Program-made: the position numbers and the translations under genes
Origin: Burkholderiales bacterium
Lineage (GTDB): Bacteria; Pseudomonadota; Gammaproteobacteria; Burkholderiales; Burkholderiaceae_C
DNA length: 11,803 nt
NCBI GenBank assembly: GCA_947453585.1
Contig: CANGHQ010000020.1
Coordinates: 1 to 11,803, forward strand
Direction of reading: 5' to 3'
Notes under the pieces: generated by a model
The model's input: the letters and a program-made list of their open reading frames with translations, nothing else
Told to the model about the DNA's origin: nothing
The model's database searches: none
Shown here: positions 1-6,927 of the stretch, piece by piece
Position numbering within the stretch: position 1 is the first letter of the stretch
Layout: each line of letters opens with the position of its first letter

Positions 1-1551
1 ACCACCCTGGCGCCGCTATTTGACGGCTGCATGGCCGGACGCACCATGTACGTGGTGCCGTTTTCCATGGGCCCGCTGGGTTCGCACATCGCGCACATCG
101 GCATCGAAATCAGCGACAGCGCGTATGTGGCGGTTAACCAGCGCATCATGACGCGCATGGGCCGTGCGGTGTACGACGTGCTGGGCGTGGACGGCGCTTT
201 TGTGCCTTGCATGCACACCGTGGGTGCGCCGCTAGCCGCTGGCCAGGCCGACGTGAAATGGCCTTGCAACAAGACCAAATACATCGTGCATTTCCCAGAG
301 ACGCGCGAGATCTGGTCGTATGGCTCGGGCTACGGCGGCAACGCCTTGCTGGGAAAGAAGTGTTTTGCGCTGCGCATTGCGTCCACCATGGGCCGTGCAG
401 CCGCGCAGGGGCCCTCCGGTAGCCCGGGCTGGCTGGCCGAACACATGCTCATTTTGGGCGTGACCAACCCGGCCGGCAAAAAGTACCACGTGGCAGCCGC
501 CTTCCCCAGCGCCTGCGGCAAGACCAATTTCTCGATGCTGGTGCCGCCCGAGGGCTTTGCGGGCTGGAAAGTCACCACCATTGGCGACGACATTGCCTGG
601 GTCAAGCCGCATTCCGACGGCAAGCTCTACGCAATCAACCCCGAGGCTGGCTACTTTGGCGTGGCTCCTGGCACCAATTACCACACCAACCCCAACTGCA
701 TGGCCAGCCTGGGCCACGACGTGATCTTTACCAACGTGGCGCTCACCGATGACGGCGATGTCTGGTGGGAAGGCATGGAAAAAGACACCGGCACCACGCC
801 CGACCATTTGATCGACTGGCAAGGCAAAGACTGGACGCCGCAAATCGCCCGCGAAACCGGCGCCAAGGCGGCCCACCCCAACTCGCGCTTTACCGTAGCC
901 GCCGGCAACAACCCCGCGCTCGACCCCGCCTGGGACGACGCCGCTGGCGTGCCGATTGACGCCTTTATCTTTGGTGGCCGCCGCTCGACCACCGTGCCGC
1001 TGGTGACTGAGGCGCGCAACTGGGTCGAAGGCGTCTACATGGCCGCGACCATGGGTTCTGAGACGACTGCTGCCGCCGTGGGCCTGCAAGGCGTGGTGCG
1101 GCGCGATCCGTTTGCCATGCTGCCGTTCATTGGCTACAACGTGAGCGACTACTTTCAACATTGGCTCAATATGGGCAACAAGCTAAGCGCCGCGGGCGCC
1201 AAGCTGCCCGCCATTTACTGCGTCAACTGGTTCCGCAAGGGCGCTGACGGCAAGTTTGTTTGGCCAGGTTATGGCGAAAACATGCGCGTGCTCAAGTGGA
1301 TGATTGACCGCCTGGAAGGCACGGCCAAGGGTACCGAGACGGGTTTTGGCGTCCGCCCCACCTACGGCGAAATCACCTGGGACGGCCTGGACTTCACACC
1401 GGCCCAGTTTGAGACCGTGACCAGCCTGGACAAAGCCGACTGGAAGACCGAGATCGCGCTGCACACCGAACTGTTCACGCAACTGGCCTACCACCTGCCG
1501 GCCGAGTTGGCCGCCACCAAGCTGCAGTTGGAGCAGCGCCTGGCGGCCTGA
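1..1551 (+). CDS. pckG: Phosphoenolpyruvate carboxykinase (GTP), 3' part
   Basis: The gene is open at the left edge; 516 codons are visible. The GTP-type family is usually about 590-625 residues, so roughly the first 100 are missing. It interconverts oxaloacetate + GTP and phosphoenolpyruvate + GDP + CO2 in the cytosol, the entry step of gluconeogenesis. Visible signatures are the substrate-loop segment GRTMYVVPFSMGPLGS near the start, the kinase P-loop FPSACGKTN at 502-528 with the family's reactive Cys at 514-516, the FGGRRSTTVPLV segment near 970-1005, and the guanine-binding region NWFRKG...WPGYGEN at about 1225-1281, which marks the GTP rather than the ATP class. The reading frame is intact to the TGA at 1549-1551. 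The gene converges on the diguanylate cyclase with only 24 bp between the stops. Identity is near certain. Confidence 0.97.
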   Translation, partial: TTLAPLFDGCMAGRTMYVVPFSMGPLGSHIAHIGIEISDSAYVAVNQRIMTRMGRAVYDVLGVDGAFVPCMHTVGAPLAAGQADVKWPCNKTKYIVHFPETREIWSYGSGYGGNALLGKKCFALRIASTMGRAAAQGPSGSPGWLAEHMLILGVTNPAGKKYHVAAAFPSACGKTNFSMLVPPEGFAGWKVTTIGDDIAWVKPHSDGKLYAINPEAGYFGVAPGTNYHTNPNCMASLGHDVIFTNVALTDDGDVWWEGMEKDTGTTPDHLIDWQGKDWTPQIARETGAKAAHPNSRFTVAAGNNPALDPAWDDAAGVPIDAFIFGGRRSTTVPLVTEARNWVEGVYMAATMGSETTAAAVGLQGVVRRDPFAMLPFIGYNVSDYFQHWLNMGNKLSAAGAKLPAIYCVNWFRKGADGKFVWPGYGENMRVLKWMIDRLEGTAKGTETGFGVRPTYGEITWDGLDFTPAQFETVTSLDKADWKTEIALHTELFTQLAYHLPAELAATKLQLEQRLAA

Positions 1552-1575
1552 TTCCGCGCGCCCTGCGCCCCTGGC

Positions 1576-2661
1576 CTAAATGAGCACGGGGCGCTGCGCC
1601 GCCATCACCCGGTTGCGGCCTTGGCGTTTGGCTTGGTAGAGCGCGCCGTCAGCGGCGTGCAACAGCGCGCCCAAAGGCTCCTGCTGGTCACAGCAAGCCA
1701 CCCCAATGGACACACTGACCGGCAAGGTCGCCCCTGAACTCAGGGCAAAGGGCTGGCGCGCCACGGAGGCGCAAATACGCTCGGCTATGCCCGTGGCCAG
1801 CGGCAAATCGACGGCTGGCAGCAGCACACAAAACTCCTCGCCGCCATAGCGCGCGCACAGGTCGCCCGGCCGCAAAGCGAACTCAACACGCCGCGCCACC
1901 TGGAACAAGACCTGATCGCCCACGGCGTGGCCATGCTCGTCGTTCACGCGTTTGAAGTGGTCAATGTCGATCATCAAAATCGAGACTGCCCGTGAGCTCG
2001 TCTCCTGGCAGCGCAAGGCGTGGGCGTAATGGCGATCCATCCAGCGCCGGTTGTAGAGGCCCGTCAGCGCGTCCGTCTCGGCGTCCTGGGTTAGGCGCTG
2101 CTGCTGGGCCACGGCTTCGGTGAAGCCGTCGTTGGCCTTGCGCACCCGCGCCGAGAGCAAACGCAGCAAATTGAGCGCAATCCTGGGCTCGGTTTGCATG
2201 GACTGCCATAGTTTGGCGGCGGGCACCGCCAGCAGGCAGCAATCTTGTTCGGCAATGGCCCAGGCATTGGGCAACTGCCCGTCGATCAGCGACTGTTCGC
2301 CCACCGTTTCGCCAGGCTCAATGCGGGCAACCTGTTTTCTGGCCGCTGCGGCGCTGGCCGCACTCCGGCGGTCCGAAGGATGCGGTGCAGGCGCCGACTC
2401 CAGCCAGACCGACAACTCCCCGCTCAAGAGCAGGAACAGCGTGTCGTGCGCCACTCCCATACCGATCAGCGTTTCACCCTGGCGGATGTAGCGCACAGGC
2501 GCGTCGGTCAGCCAATAATGCAAGGCATCGGTGGACACGCCGTCGAGCAAATGCGAGCGCAATAGCAGTGCGTGCAGCGCCGGGGCAAGCTGCGCTGCGC
2601 GCTCTGGGGCCAAGCGTGCCGAAGCCGCAAGACCGGAACACTTAAGGCCGTCAGTATTCAT
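1576..2661 (-). CDS. Diguanylate cyclase with N-terminal cyclic-nucleotide-binding-like domain
   Basis: A 361-residue protein with no signal peptide or membrane segment, so probably a soluble sensor that makes cyclic di-GMP from two GTP. Residues about 38-150 resemble a CRP/cNMP-binding beta barrel (RQGETLIGMG, LLLSGELSVW, IEPGETVGEQSLIDG). Residues 195-355 form a GGDEF domain with the start motif LTGLYNRR (199-206), metal-binding IDIDHFKRVND (231-241), an intact GGEEF active site (273-277) and an RxxD inhibitory site (R264-D267) exactly five residues before it, implying product feedback. Oddities: the phosphate-binding cassette reads DGQLPNAWA, lacking the Arg that normally holds the cyclic nucleotide phosphate, and an Ala/Ser/Arg-rich insert (about 90-110) splits the barrel. 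The ligand is therefore uncertain. The ATG at 2661 is preceded by a G-rich tract (CAGGGGG) that may act as ribosome binding site. It is divergent from the transport cluster. Confidence 0.93.
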   Translation of the reverse strand: MNTDGLKCSGLAASARLAPERAAQLAPALHALLLRSHLLDGVSTDALHYWLTDAPVRYIRQGETLIGMGVAHDTLFLLLSGELSVWLESAPAPHPSDRRSAASAAAARKQVARIEPGETVGEQSLIDGQLPNAWAIAEQDCCLLAVPAAKLWQSMQTEPRIALNLLRLLSARVRKANDGFTEAVAQQQRLTQDAETDALTGLYNRRWMDRHYAHALRCQETSSRAVSILMIDIDHFKRVNDEHGHAVGDQVLFQVARRVEFALRPGDLCARYGGEEFCVLLPAVDLPLATGIAERICASVARQPFALSSGATLPVSVSIGVACCDQQEPLGALLHAADGALYQAKRQGRNRVMAAQRPVLI

Positions 2662-2867
2662 CCCCCTGCCCCTGCTTTGCGTTGGTCTAAGAACTGCGTC
2701 GCCCCGACCGGGGCAGCGCGCAAATGCTCTATTGATTTGAAGAGTGCGATGTTATGCCATTACTAATCATATTTAACATTGAAATTTGCAATTAACTTGG
2801 TATTTCAAAGACTCTGGATGTTTGGCATCTGCCGCCTGGCAGTTTTGCCGAGCCGACGAAGCGCTGC

Positions 2868-2898
2868 GCTGCCAAACGCCAAATTGGCACTTGGCAGC
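2868..2898. promoter_or_regulatory. 31-bp near-perfect palindrome, candidate operator
   Basis: The two arms are GCTGCCAA (2868-2875) and TTGGCAGC (2891-2898), with inner arms GCCAA (2878-2882) and TTGGC (2884-2888) around a single central A. Only the two AC dinucleotides between arms break the symmetry. It can be read as four TTGGCA-type half-sites. It lies 207 bp upstream of the diguanylate cyclase start and about 290 bp upstream of the binding-protein start. There is no T-tract, so a protein-binding site is more likely than a terminator. The regulator is unknown. Confidence 0.5.
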
Positions 2899-3013
2899 GG
2901 CTAGGGATAAACCCCTAAACCCGATCTGCGTCACCGCGCGAGATGGTCGATAAGCAAAGTTCCGCAGGCGCGCCGCTCTCCAATGAAACAGGCACTTTTT
3001 TGGACCGAAAACT

Positions 3014-3030
3014 GGCACTAGAACGGTGCA
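3014..3030 (+). promoter_or_regulatory. NtrC-like dyad
   Basis: The sequence GGCACT-N5-GGTGCA matches the NtrC consensus TGCACY-N5-GGTGCA at 11 of 12 fixed positions. Its centre is about 50 bp before the predicted start of transcription of the candidate sigma-54 promoter at 3046-3061. That is closer than a typical enhancer (near -100 or beyond), so it may be a proximal weak site or a chance match. The nitrogen-related function of the cluster downstream supports it. Confidence 0.4.
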
Positions 3031-3045
3031 AATCTGGCCCGGCTC

Positions 3046-3061
3046 TGGCACTATAAAGGCA
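3046..3061 (+). promoter_or_regulatory. Candidate sigma-54 (RpoN) promoter
   Basis: TGGCAC-N5-AGGCA has the full -24 element and the strict GG-N10-GC spacing (GG 3047-3048, GC 3059-3060) required for RpoN promoters; the -12 element departs from TTGCW at its first two bases. Transcription would begin near 3072, leaving a leader of about 115 nt. A competing reading is a sigma-70 -10 box TATAAA at 3052-3057, but no matching -35 box is seen 16-18 bp upstream. Confidence 0.45.
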
Positions 3062-3186
3062 TGCATCTGGCTCTACTCGCAGGGCGCTGCGCCGTACAAA
3101 CTCATGTGCTCATGCGGTTGGGTTATGAGACGGGCGTTAGCATGGGCCTGGCGCTATCTGCACATTTTTTATTGAAAGGTATCTTT

Positions 3187-4206
3187 ATGAAAAAGACTTT
3201 GCTTCCCGTACTGGCCAAGACCCTGCTGGGCTTGCTGGTGGCTGTGGGTGTTTCCTCGGCTTTTGCACAGGCCAAAAAAGAGGTCACCTTTGCGCACCAG
3301 GACATGCAGCTGCCACTTCGCGTTTTGATGGACGCTGAACTGGAAAAAGCAACCGGCTACAAGATCAACTGGCGCATGTTTGGCGGCGGTGGTGAAGTCA
3401 TCAAGGCCATGGGCTCCGGTGACGTACAAATCGGTGAAGTGGGATCGAGCCCCTTGGCTACCGCCACCAGCCAGGGCCAAGACCTGCGCCTGGTTTACAT
3501 CCTTGACGATATTGCCGCATCCGACCAACTGGTGGCGCGCAATGGTTCCGGCGTGAACGGCTGGAAAGACTTGGTAGGCAAGAAAGTCGGAACGCCTTTC
3601 GCATCTACCGCCCACTATTCCCTGATGGTTGGCTTGCGCCTGGAAGGCATTGATGCAAAAAGCGTCAACGTGATGAACCTGCCACCGCCCGCGATTGCTG
3701 CGGCTTGGGAGCGTGGTGATATCGACGCCTCCTTCATCTGGGATCCCGTCCTGTCAAAAATCAAGCGCAACGGCAAAGCCATCGCCACTTCTGGCGACAT
3801 TGGCAAAAAAGGCTACCCCACGTTTGACGGCTTGGTCGTCAACGCCAAGTGGGCCGCTGAGAACCGCGACTTCGTGGTGGCTTTGATCAAAGCGATCACC
3901 AAGGCCGACGCCGACTACCGCGCCAATGTCTCGAAGTGGTCCGTAGGTTCACCTCAAGTCAAAGCCATTGCCAAGTGGACCAAGGCTGACGAAAAAGACG
4001 TGCCTGAAGCCATGGCTGCGTTTGTGTTCCCTGACACCGCTGCACAGCTGTCTAACGCCTGGTTGGGCGGCGGAGCTGCCGGTGGTGCCGCCAAGACGCT
4101 GGAAAACAGCGCCAAGCTGTGGAAAGAAATTGGCCGCATCCAGGAAGTCAAGCCTGACTACAGCGTTTTTGTGGACAGCAGCTACCTGCGCGATGCATTG
4201 AAGTAA
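3187..4206 (+). CDS. ABC transporter substrate-binding protein, TauA/SsuA-like
   Basis: A 339-residue periplasmic binding protein. The ATG at 3187 is chosen over an in-frame ATG at 3061 because it gives a clean signal peptide (MKK, then a hydrophobic stretch to about residue 23, then SSAFAQA, with cleavage near 27-29) and has an AAAGG ribosome binding site 6 nt upstream. The mature part follows the NitT/TauT fold: GGGGEVIKAMGSGDVQIGEVGSSPLA, GVNGWKDLVGKKVGTPF and PPPAIAAAWERGDIDASFIWDP are typical of taurine-type binding proteins. It should capture a small ligand and deliver it to the permease/ATPase encoded next. The neighbouring ureohydrolase suggests a guanidino compound, possibly with an acidic group such as a sulfonate or carboxylate; this is inference, since the family covers sulfonates, nitrate, pyrimidine precursors and others. 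Confidence 0.92.
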   Translation: MKKTLLPVLAKTLLGLLVAVGVSSAFAQAKKEVTFAHQDMQLPLRVLMDAELEKATGYKINWRMFGGGGEVIKAMGSGDVQIGEVGSSPLATATSQGQDLRLVYILDDIAASDQLVARNGSGVNGWKDLVGKKVGTPFASTAHYSLMVGLRLEGIDAKSVNVMNLPPPAIAAAWERGDIDASFIWDPVLSKIKRNGKAIATSGDIGKKGYPTFDGLVVNAKWAAENRDFVVALIKAITKADADYRANVSKWSVGSPQVKAIAKWTKADEKDVPEAMAAFVFPDTAAQLSNAWLGGGAAGGAAKTLENSAKLWKEIGRIQEVKPDYSVFVDSSYLRDALK

Positions 4207-4216
4207 TCTGCGCTGA

Positions 4217-4248
4217 CCACGTCCGGGGCACCTTGCCCCCAAACGTGG
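4217..4248 (+). repeat. mRNA hairpin after the binding-protein gene
   Basis: Outer arms CCACGT (4217-4222) and ACGTGG (4243-4248) enclose inner arms GGGGCA (4225-4230) and TGCCCC (4234-4239) around a 3-nt loop. It begins 10 nt after the stop codon and has no T-tract. Such 3' hairpins often protect an upstream message, which would help keep the binding protein in excess over the membrane components. Confidence 0.6.
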
Positions 4249-4264
4249 ACTGCATGCCACCCGA

Positions 4265-4298
4265 GGGGCAACTTGTGAAAAGTTCGCCCCTTTTTTTT
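4265..4298 (+). terminator. Intrinsic terminator/attenuator inside the cluster
   Basis: GGGGC (4265-4269) pairs with GCCCC (4286-4290) and AACTT (4270-4274) with AAGTT (4280-4284), leaving a GTGAA loop and one bulged C, followed at once by eight T (4291-4298). This is a textbook Rho-independent signal. It lies between the binding-protein and ATPase genes, 26 bp before the ATPase start, so it probably lowers expression of the downstream genes rather than ending the operon outright. Alternatively the ATPase has its own promoter, though none is obvious in so short a gap. Confidence 0.8.
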
Positions 4299-4323
4299 GA
4301 ATAGATGTTTTCTCCAGACTGTT

Positions 4324-5112
4324 ATGCCCACATTGCAAATCAAAGACCTGACGGTGAATTACGCCGTCAAAGGCGGCACCCTGCAGGCACTCGCGCCGGT
4401 GAACCTTGAGATGAAGGGCGGCGACTTTGTGGTCGCGCTCGGCGCGTCCGGTTGCGGCAAGACCACGCTGCTCAATTGCATCGCCGGCTTCTTGCCCCCG
4501 TCCAGCGGCGAAGTGCTGCTCAACGGCGAACACGTGGAAGGCCCGGGCGCCGACCGCGGCGTGGTGTTCCAAAAGCATGCGCTCATGCCTTGGCTCAGCG
4601 TGATTGACAACGTCTGCCTGGGCCTGCGCATGCGCGGCGTGGGCACGGCAGAGCGCCGGCGCATCGGCGAAGCAAAACTGGCCCTGGTGGGTCTGGAGAA
4701 ATACGCTGACCGCGCGGTCTACGAACTCTCGGGCGGCATGCAGCAGCGCGTAGGCATTGCCCGCGCCCTGGCCAGCGACCCCGAAGTGCTGCTCATGGAC
4801 GAGCCCATGGGCGCGCTCGACGCCTTTACCCGCGAGACGGTGCAAGAAATTTTGCTGCACGCCTGGACCGAGTCCAACAAGATGGTGTTCTTCATCACCC
4901 ACTCGGTGGAAGAAGCCCTGTTCCTGGCCACGCGCCTGATCGTGATGAGCCCGAGCCCCGGCCGCATTACCCACATTTACGAAGACGTGCCGTTTTCGCG
5001 CCAGTTTCTGGAGCACGGCGACACCCGCAAAGTGAAGTCTGAGCCCGAGTTCATCCGCATGCGCGAAGAAGTGCTGTCCATCATTCACCAACGCGAGGCA
5101 GCCCATGTCTAA
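4324..5112 (+). CDS. ABC transporter ATP-binding protein, TauB/SsuB-like
   Basis: A 262-residue cytoplasmic ATPase that powers import. All key motifs are present: Walker A GASGCGKTT (40-48), Q-loop Gln 83 (VFQKHALMPW), signature LSGGMQQR (135-142), Walker B VLLMDEP (155-161), D-loop ALDA and switch His 193 (ITHSVEEA). The wording of these segments is typical of nitrate/sulfonate/taurine importers. The start is the ATG at 4324, giving MPTLQIKDLTVNY; an in-frame TTG at 4297 lies inside the terminator T-tract and is unlikely. No strong Shine-Dalgarno sequence precedes the ATG, so initiation may be weak, adding to the effect of the terminator just upstream. The stop codon overlaps the permease start by 8 bp. 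Confidence 0.95.
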   Translation: MPTLQIKDLTVNYAVKGGTLQALAPVNLEMKGGDFVVALGASGCGKTTLLNCIAGFLPPSSGEVLLNGEHVEGPGADRGVVFQKHALMPWLSVIDNVCLGLRMRGVGTAERRRIGEAKLALVGLEKYADRAVYELSGGMQQRVGIARALASDPEVLLMDEPMGALDAFTRETVQEILLHAWTESNKMVFFITHSVEEALFLATRLIVMSPSPGRITHIYEDVPFSRQFLEHGDTRKVKSEPEFIRMREEVLSIIHQREAAHV

Positions 5113-5923
5113 GCCAACTACTGCAGCGCTCAAGACCAGCGCCTTCAAAATTCCTGGCGAGGGCTCCAGCGCCTTCATCACCACCGTGACCATTGCCGTA
5201 ATGGCGGGGCTGTGGTTTCTGGTCACCAATATGGGCTGGATCAAGCCGATCTTTTTGCCTTCGCCACAGGCCACCTACCAGCAGTTTTACGAGTACCTGA
5301 CCGGCGCGGCCAACGACAAGCCGCTGTGGGAGCATTTCATGGCCAGCATGCTGCGCGTGTTTGCTGCCTTTTTTCTGGGTTGCGTCACCGCGATTCCGGT
5401 GGGGATTGCCATGGGCATGTCGCGTTTTTGGCGTGGCATTTTTGACCCACCCATCGAGCTGCTGCGCCCGCTGCCGCCGCTGGCCTATTTGCCACTGATC
5501 ATCATCTGGTTTGGCATTGACGAGTTCCCCAAGGTCTTGCTGATTTACCTGAGCTGCTTTGCGCCGCTGGCCATGGCCGCGCGCTCCGGCATGCGCAGCG
5601 CGTCGCAAGAGCAGATGAACGCAGCCTATTCGATGGGCGCGAGTTACAGCCAGGTGATCTGGCACGTGGTGCTGCCTGCGGCCATGCCCGAGATTTTGGT
5701 AGGTATGCGCATCTCGATCGGATTTGGCTGGAGCACGCTGGTGGCCGCGGAAATGGTGGCCGCCAATGTGGGCCTGGGCCAGATGGTGCTTAATGCGTCT
5801 AATTTCTTGCGAACCGACATTGTGGTGATGGGCATCATCGTGATCGGCTCGGTGGCTTTTGCCTTTGACCTGCTCATGCGCTGGGTCGAGAAGAAAGTGG
5901 TTCCTTGGAGGGGACGGATGTGA
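5105..5923 (+). CDS. ABC transporter permease, TauC/SsuC-like
   Basis: A 272-residue inner-membrane permease. Hydrophobic segments are seen at about 25-42, 83-104, 126-137, 143-158, 197-215 and 238-257, the six-helix pattern of the BPD_transp_1 family. The cytoplasmic EAA loop that docks the ATPase is at about 173-192 (AAYSMGASYSQVIWHVVLP). The stretch RPLPPLAYLPLIIIWFGI is characteristic of taurine/nitrate-type permeases. The ATG at 5105 lies within the end of the ATPase gene (8-bp overlap) with GAGGCA 5-6 nt upstream, and the TGA overlaps the ureohydrolase GTG start by 4 bp, indicating translational coupling through the three genes. Confidence 0.95.
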   Translation: MSKPTTAALKTSAFKIPGEGSSAFITTVTIAVMAGLWFLVTNMGWIKPIFLPSPQATYQQFYEYLTGAANDKPLWEHFMASMLRVFAAFFLGCVTAIPVGIAMGMSRFWRGIFDPPIELLRPLPPLAYLPLIIIWFGIDEFPKVLLIYLSCFAPLAMAARSGMRSASQEQMNAAYSMGASYSQVIWHVVLPAAMPEILVGMRISIGFGWSTLVAAEMVAANVGLGQMVLNASNFLRTDIVVMGIIVIGSVAFAFDLLMRWVEKKVVPWRGRM

Positions 5924-6900
5924 CAGCAGCACCTGGATTTTTCAAACCCATTACCGGCTCGGTCATGCCGCGCTTTGCGGGCATTGCCACGCTCATGCGC
6001 CTGCCCTATGTGCAGGCGCAAGACCCCGAATTTGCCGACGTAGAAATTGGCCTGGTGGGTATTCCCTGGGACGGTGGCACCACCAACCGCCCTGGCGCCC
6101 GCCACGGCCCGCGCCAGGTGCGCGATATTTCCACCATGATCCGCAACGTCAACCGCGCAAGCGGCATCGCGCCGTTTTCGCTGTGCAACTGCGCCGATCT
6201 GGGCGACACGCCGGTCAACCCAGTGGATCTGATGGATTCGCTCGCGCGCATCGAAACCTTTTTTAACGGCGTCTGCAGTGCGGGCATTACGCCCTTGTCG
6301 GTGGGCGGTGACCACCTGGTGTCGCTGCCGGTGATGCGCGCCATCGTCAAGCAAACCGGCCCCTTGGGCATGGTGCACTTTGACGCCCACACCGACACCT
6401 GGGACGGCTACTTTGGCGGCTTCAAATACACGCACGGCACGCCGTTCAGGCGCGCGGTAGAAGAAGGCCTGCTCGACCCCAAGCGCACGGTACAAATCGG
6501 CATCCGCGGCGCGCTGTACAGCGACGCCGAAGACACCTGGGGCCAGGAACAAGGCATCCGCGTGATCGACATCGACGAGTTCAATGCCCTGGGCGTGGAA
6601 GGCACGATTGCCGAGGCCCGGCGCGTAGTGGGTGATGGCGCCACCTATGTCAGCTTTGACGTGGACGCGCTCGACCCGGTCTACGCCCCCGGCACCGGCA
6701 CGCCCGAAATCGGCGGCATGACCACCCTGCAAGCCCAGCACGTGGTGCGCGGCCTGCAAGGGCTGAACCTGGTGGGCGGCGACGTGGTCGAAGTCTCGCC
6801 CCCGTTTGACCCCAGCGGCAACACCGCCCTGGTGGGCGCGACCATGATGTTTGAGATTTTGTGTGTGCTGGCAGACAGCGTGCGCAAACGCCGGGGCTGA
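5920..6900 (+). CDS. Agmatinase-family ureohydrolase (guanidino-compound hydrolase)
   Basis: A 326-residue cytoplasmic enzyme of the arginase/agmatinase superfamily, which splits a guanidino group to urea and an amine with two Mn ions (Ni in guanidine hydrolases). All metal ligands are present: His 132 (GGDH), Asp 155, His 157 and Asp 159 (HFDAHTDTWD), Asp 247 and Asp 249 (SFDVDALDP). PGTGTPEIGG (257-266) and the guanidinium-holding Glu 291 (DVVEVSPPFDPSGNT) also match. The start is the GTG at 5920, with GGAGGGG (5907-5913) 6 nt upstream and a GTGA overlap with the permease stop; the in-frame TTG at 5905 would lack that site. Its length resembles agmatinase, guanidinobutyrase and guanidinopropionase, without the longer N-terminus I recall for cyanobacterial guanidine hydrolase. 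Co-transcription with an importer suggests catabolism of an external guanidino compound rather than polyamine synthesis. Substrate not determined. Confidence 0.93.
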   Translation: MTAAPGFFKPITGSVMPRFAGIATLMRLPYVQAQDPEFADVEIGLVGIPWDGGTTNRPGARHGPRQVRDISTMIRNVNRASGIAPFSLCNCADLGDTPVNPVDLMDSLARIETFFNGVCSAGITPLSVGGDHLVSLPVMRAIVKQTGPLGMVHFDAHTDTWDGYFGGFKYTHGTPFRRAVEEGLLDPKRTVQIGIRGALYSDAEDTWGQEQGIRVIDIDEFNALGVEGTIAEARRVVGDGATYVSFDVDALDPVYAPGTGTPEIGGMTTLQAQHVVRGLQGLNLVGGDVVEVSPPFDPSGNTALVGATMMFEILCVLADSVRKRRG

Positions 6901-6927
6901 AGAAAACCAAAGCCCGAAGGAGTTGCC

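Larger units (their letters stand above)
2662..3186. other. 525-bp intergenic regulatory region
   Basis: No convincing gene lies here; short open frames lack family-like protein sequence and good start sites. About 2733-2815 is clearly more AT-rich than the surroundings and may hold the promoter of the leftward diguanylate cyclase, though no clean -35/-10 pair was found. From 2820 to 2898 TGGCA/TGCCA motifs are dense, ending in a 31-bp palindrome. From 2991 to 3061 GGCACT occurs three times, with an NtrC-like dyad and a sigma-54-like element. The last 115 bp (3072-3186) would be the leader of the binding-protein gene; it has a small GGCGC-T-GCGCC hairpin, but no riboswitch known to me was recognised. 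Confidence 0.6.

Noticed and set aside
1565..1594. GCGCCCC...GGGGCGC inverted repeat between pckG and the diguanylate cyclase as a bidirectional terminator
   Set aside because: The 16-nt loop contains the cyclase stop codon and no T-tract follows on either strand, so it is too weak to call.
3061..3186. 42-residue N-terminal extension of the binding protein from the ATG at 3061
   Set aside because: The ATG at 3187 has a ribosome binding site and gives a standard signal peptide; the extension would bury that peptide and its start falls on the candidate promoter.
2895..3186. Guanidine (ykkC-type) riboswitch ahead of the transport cluster
   Set aside because: A CTAGGG word and one ACGG were noticed, but the other conserved blocks and the paired ACGR hairpin loops are not present. 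A covariance-model search would settle it.
3949..5274. 441-codon open frame on the - strand
   Set aside because: It is antisense to the binding-protein and ATPase genes, crosses the terminator between them, and shows no family signature.
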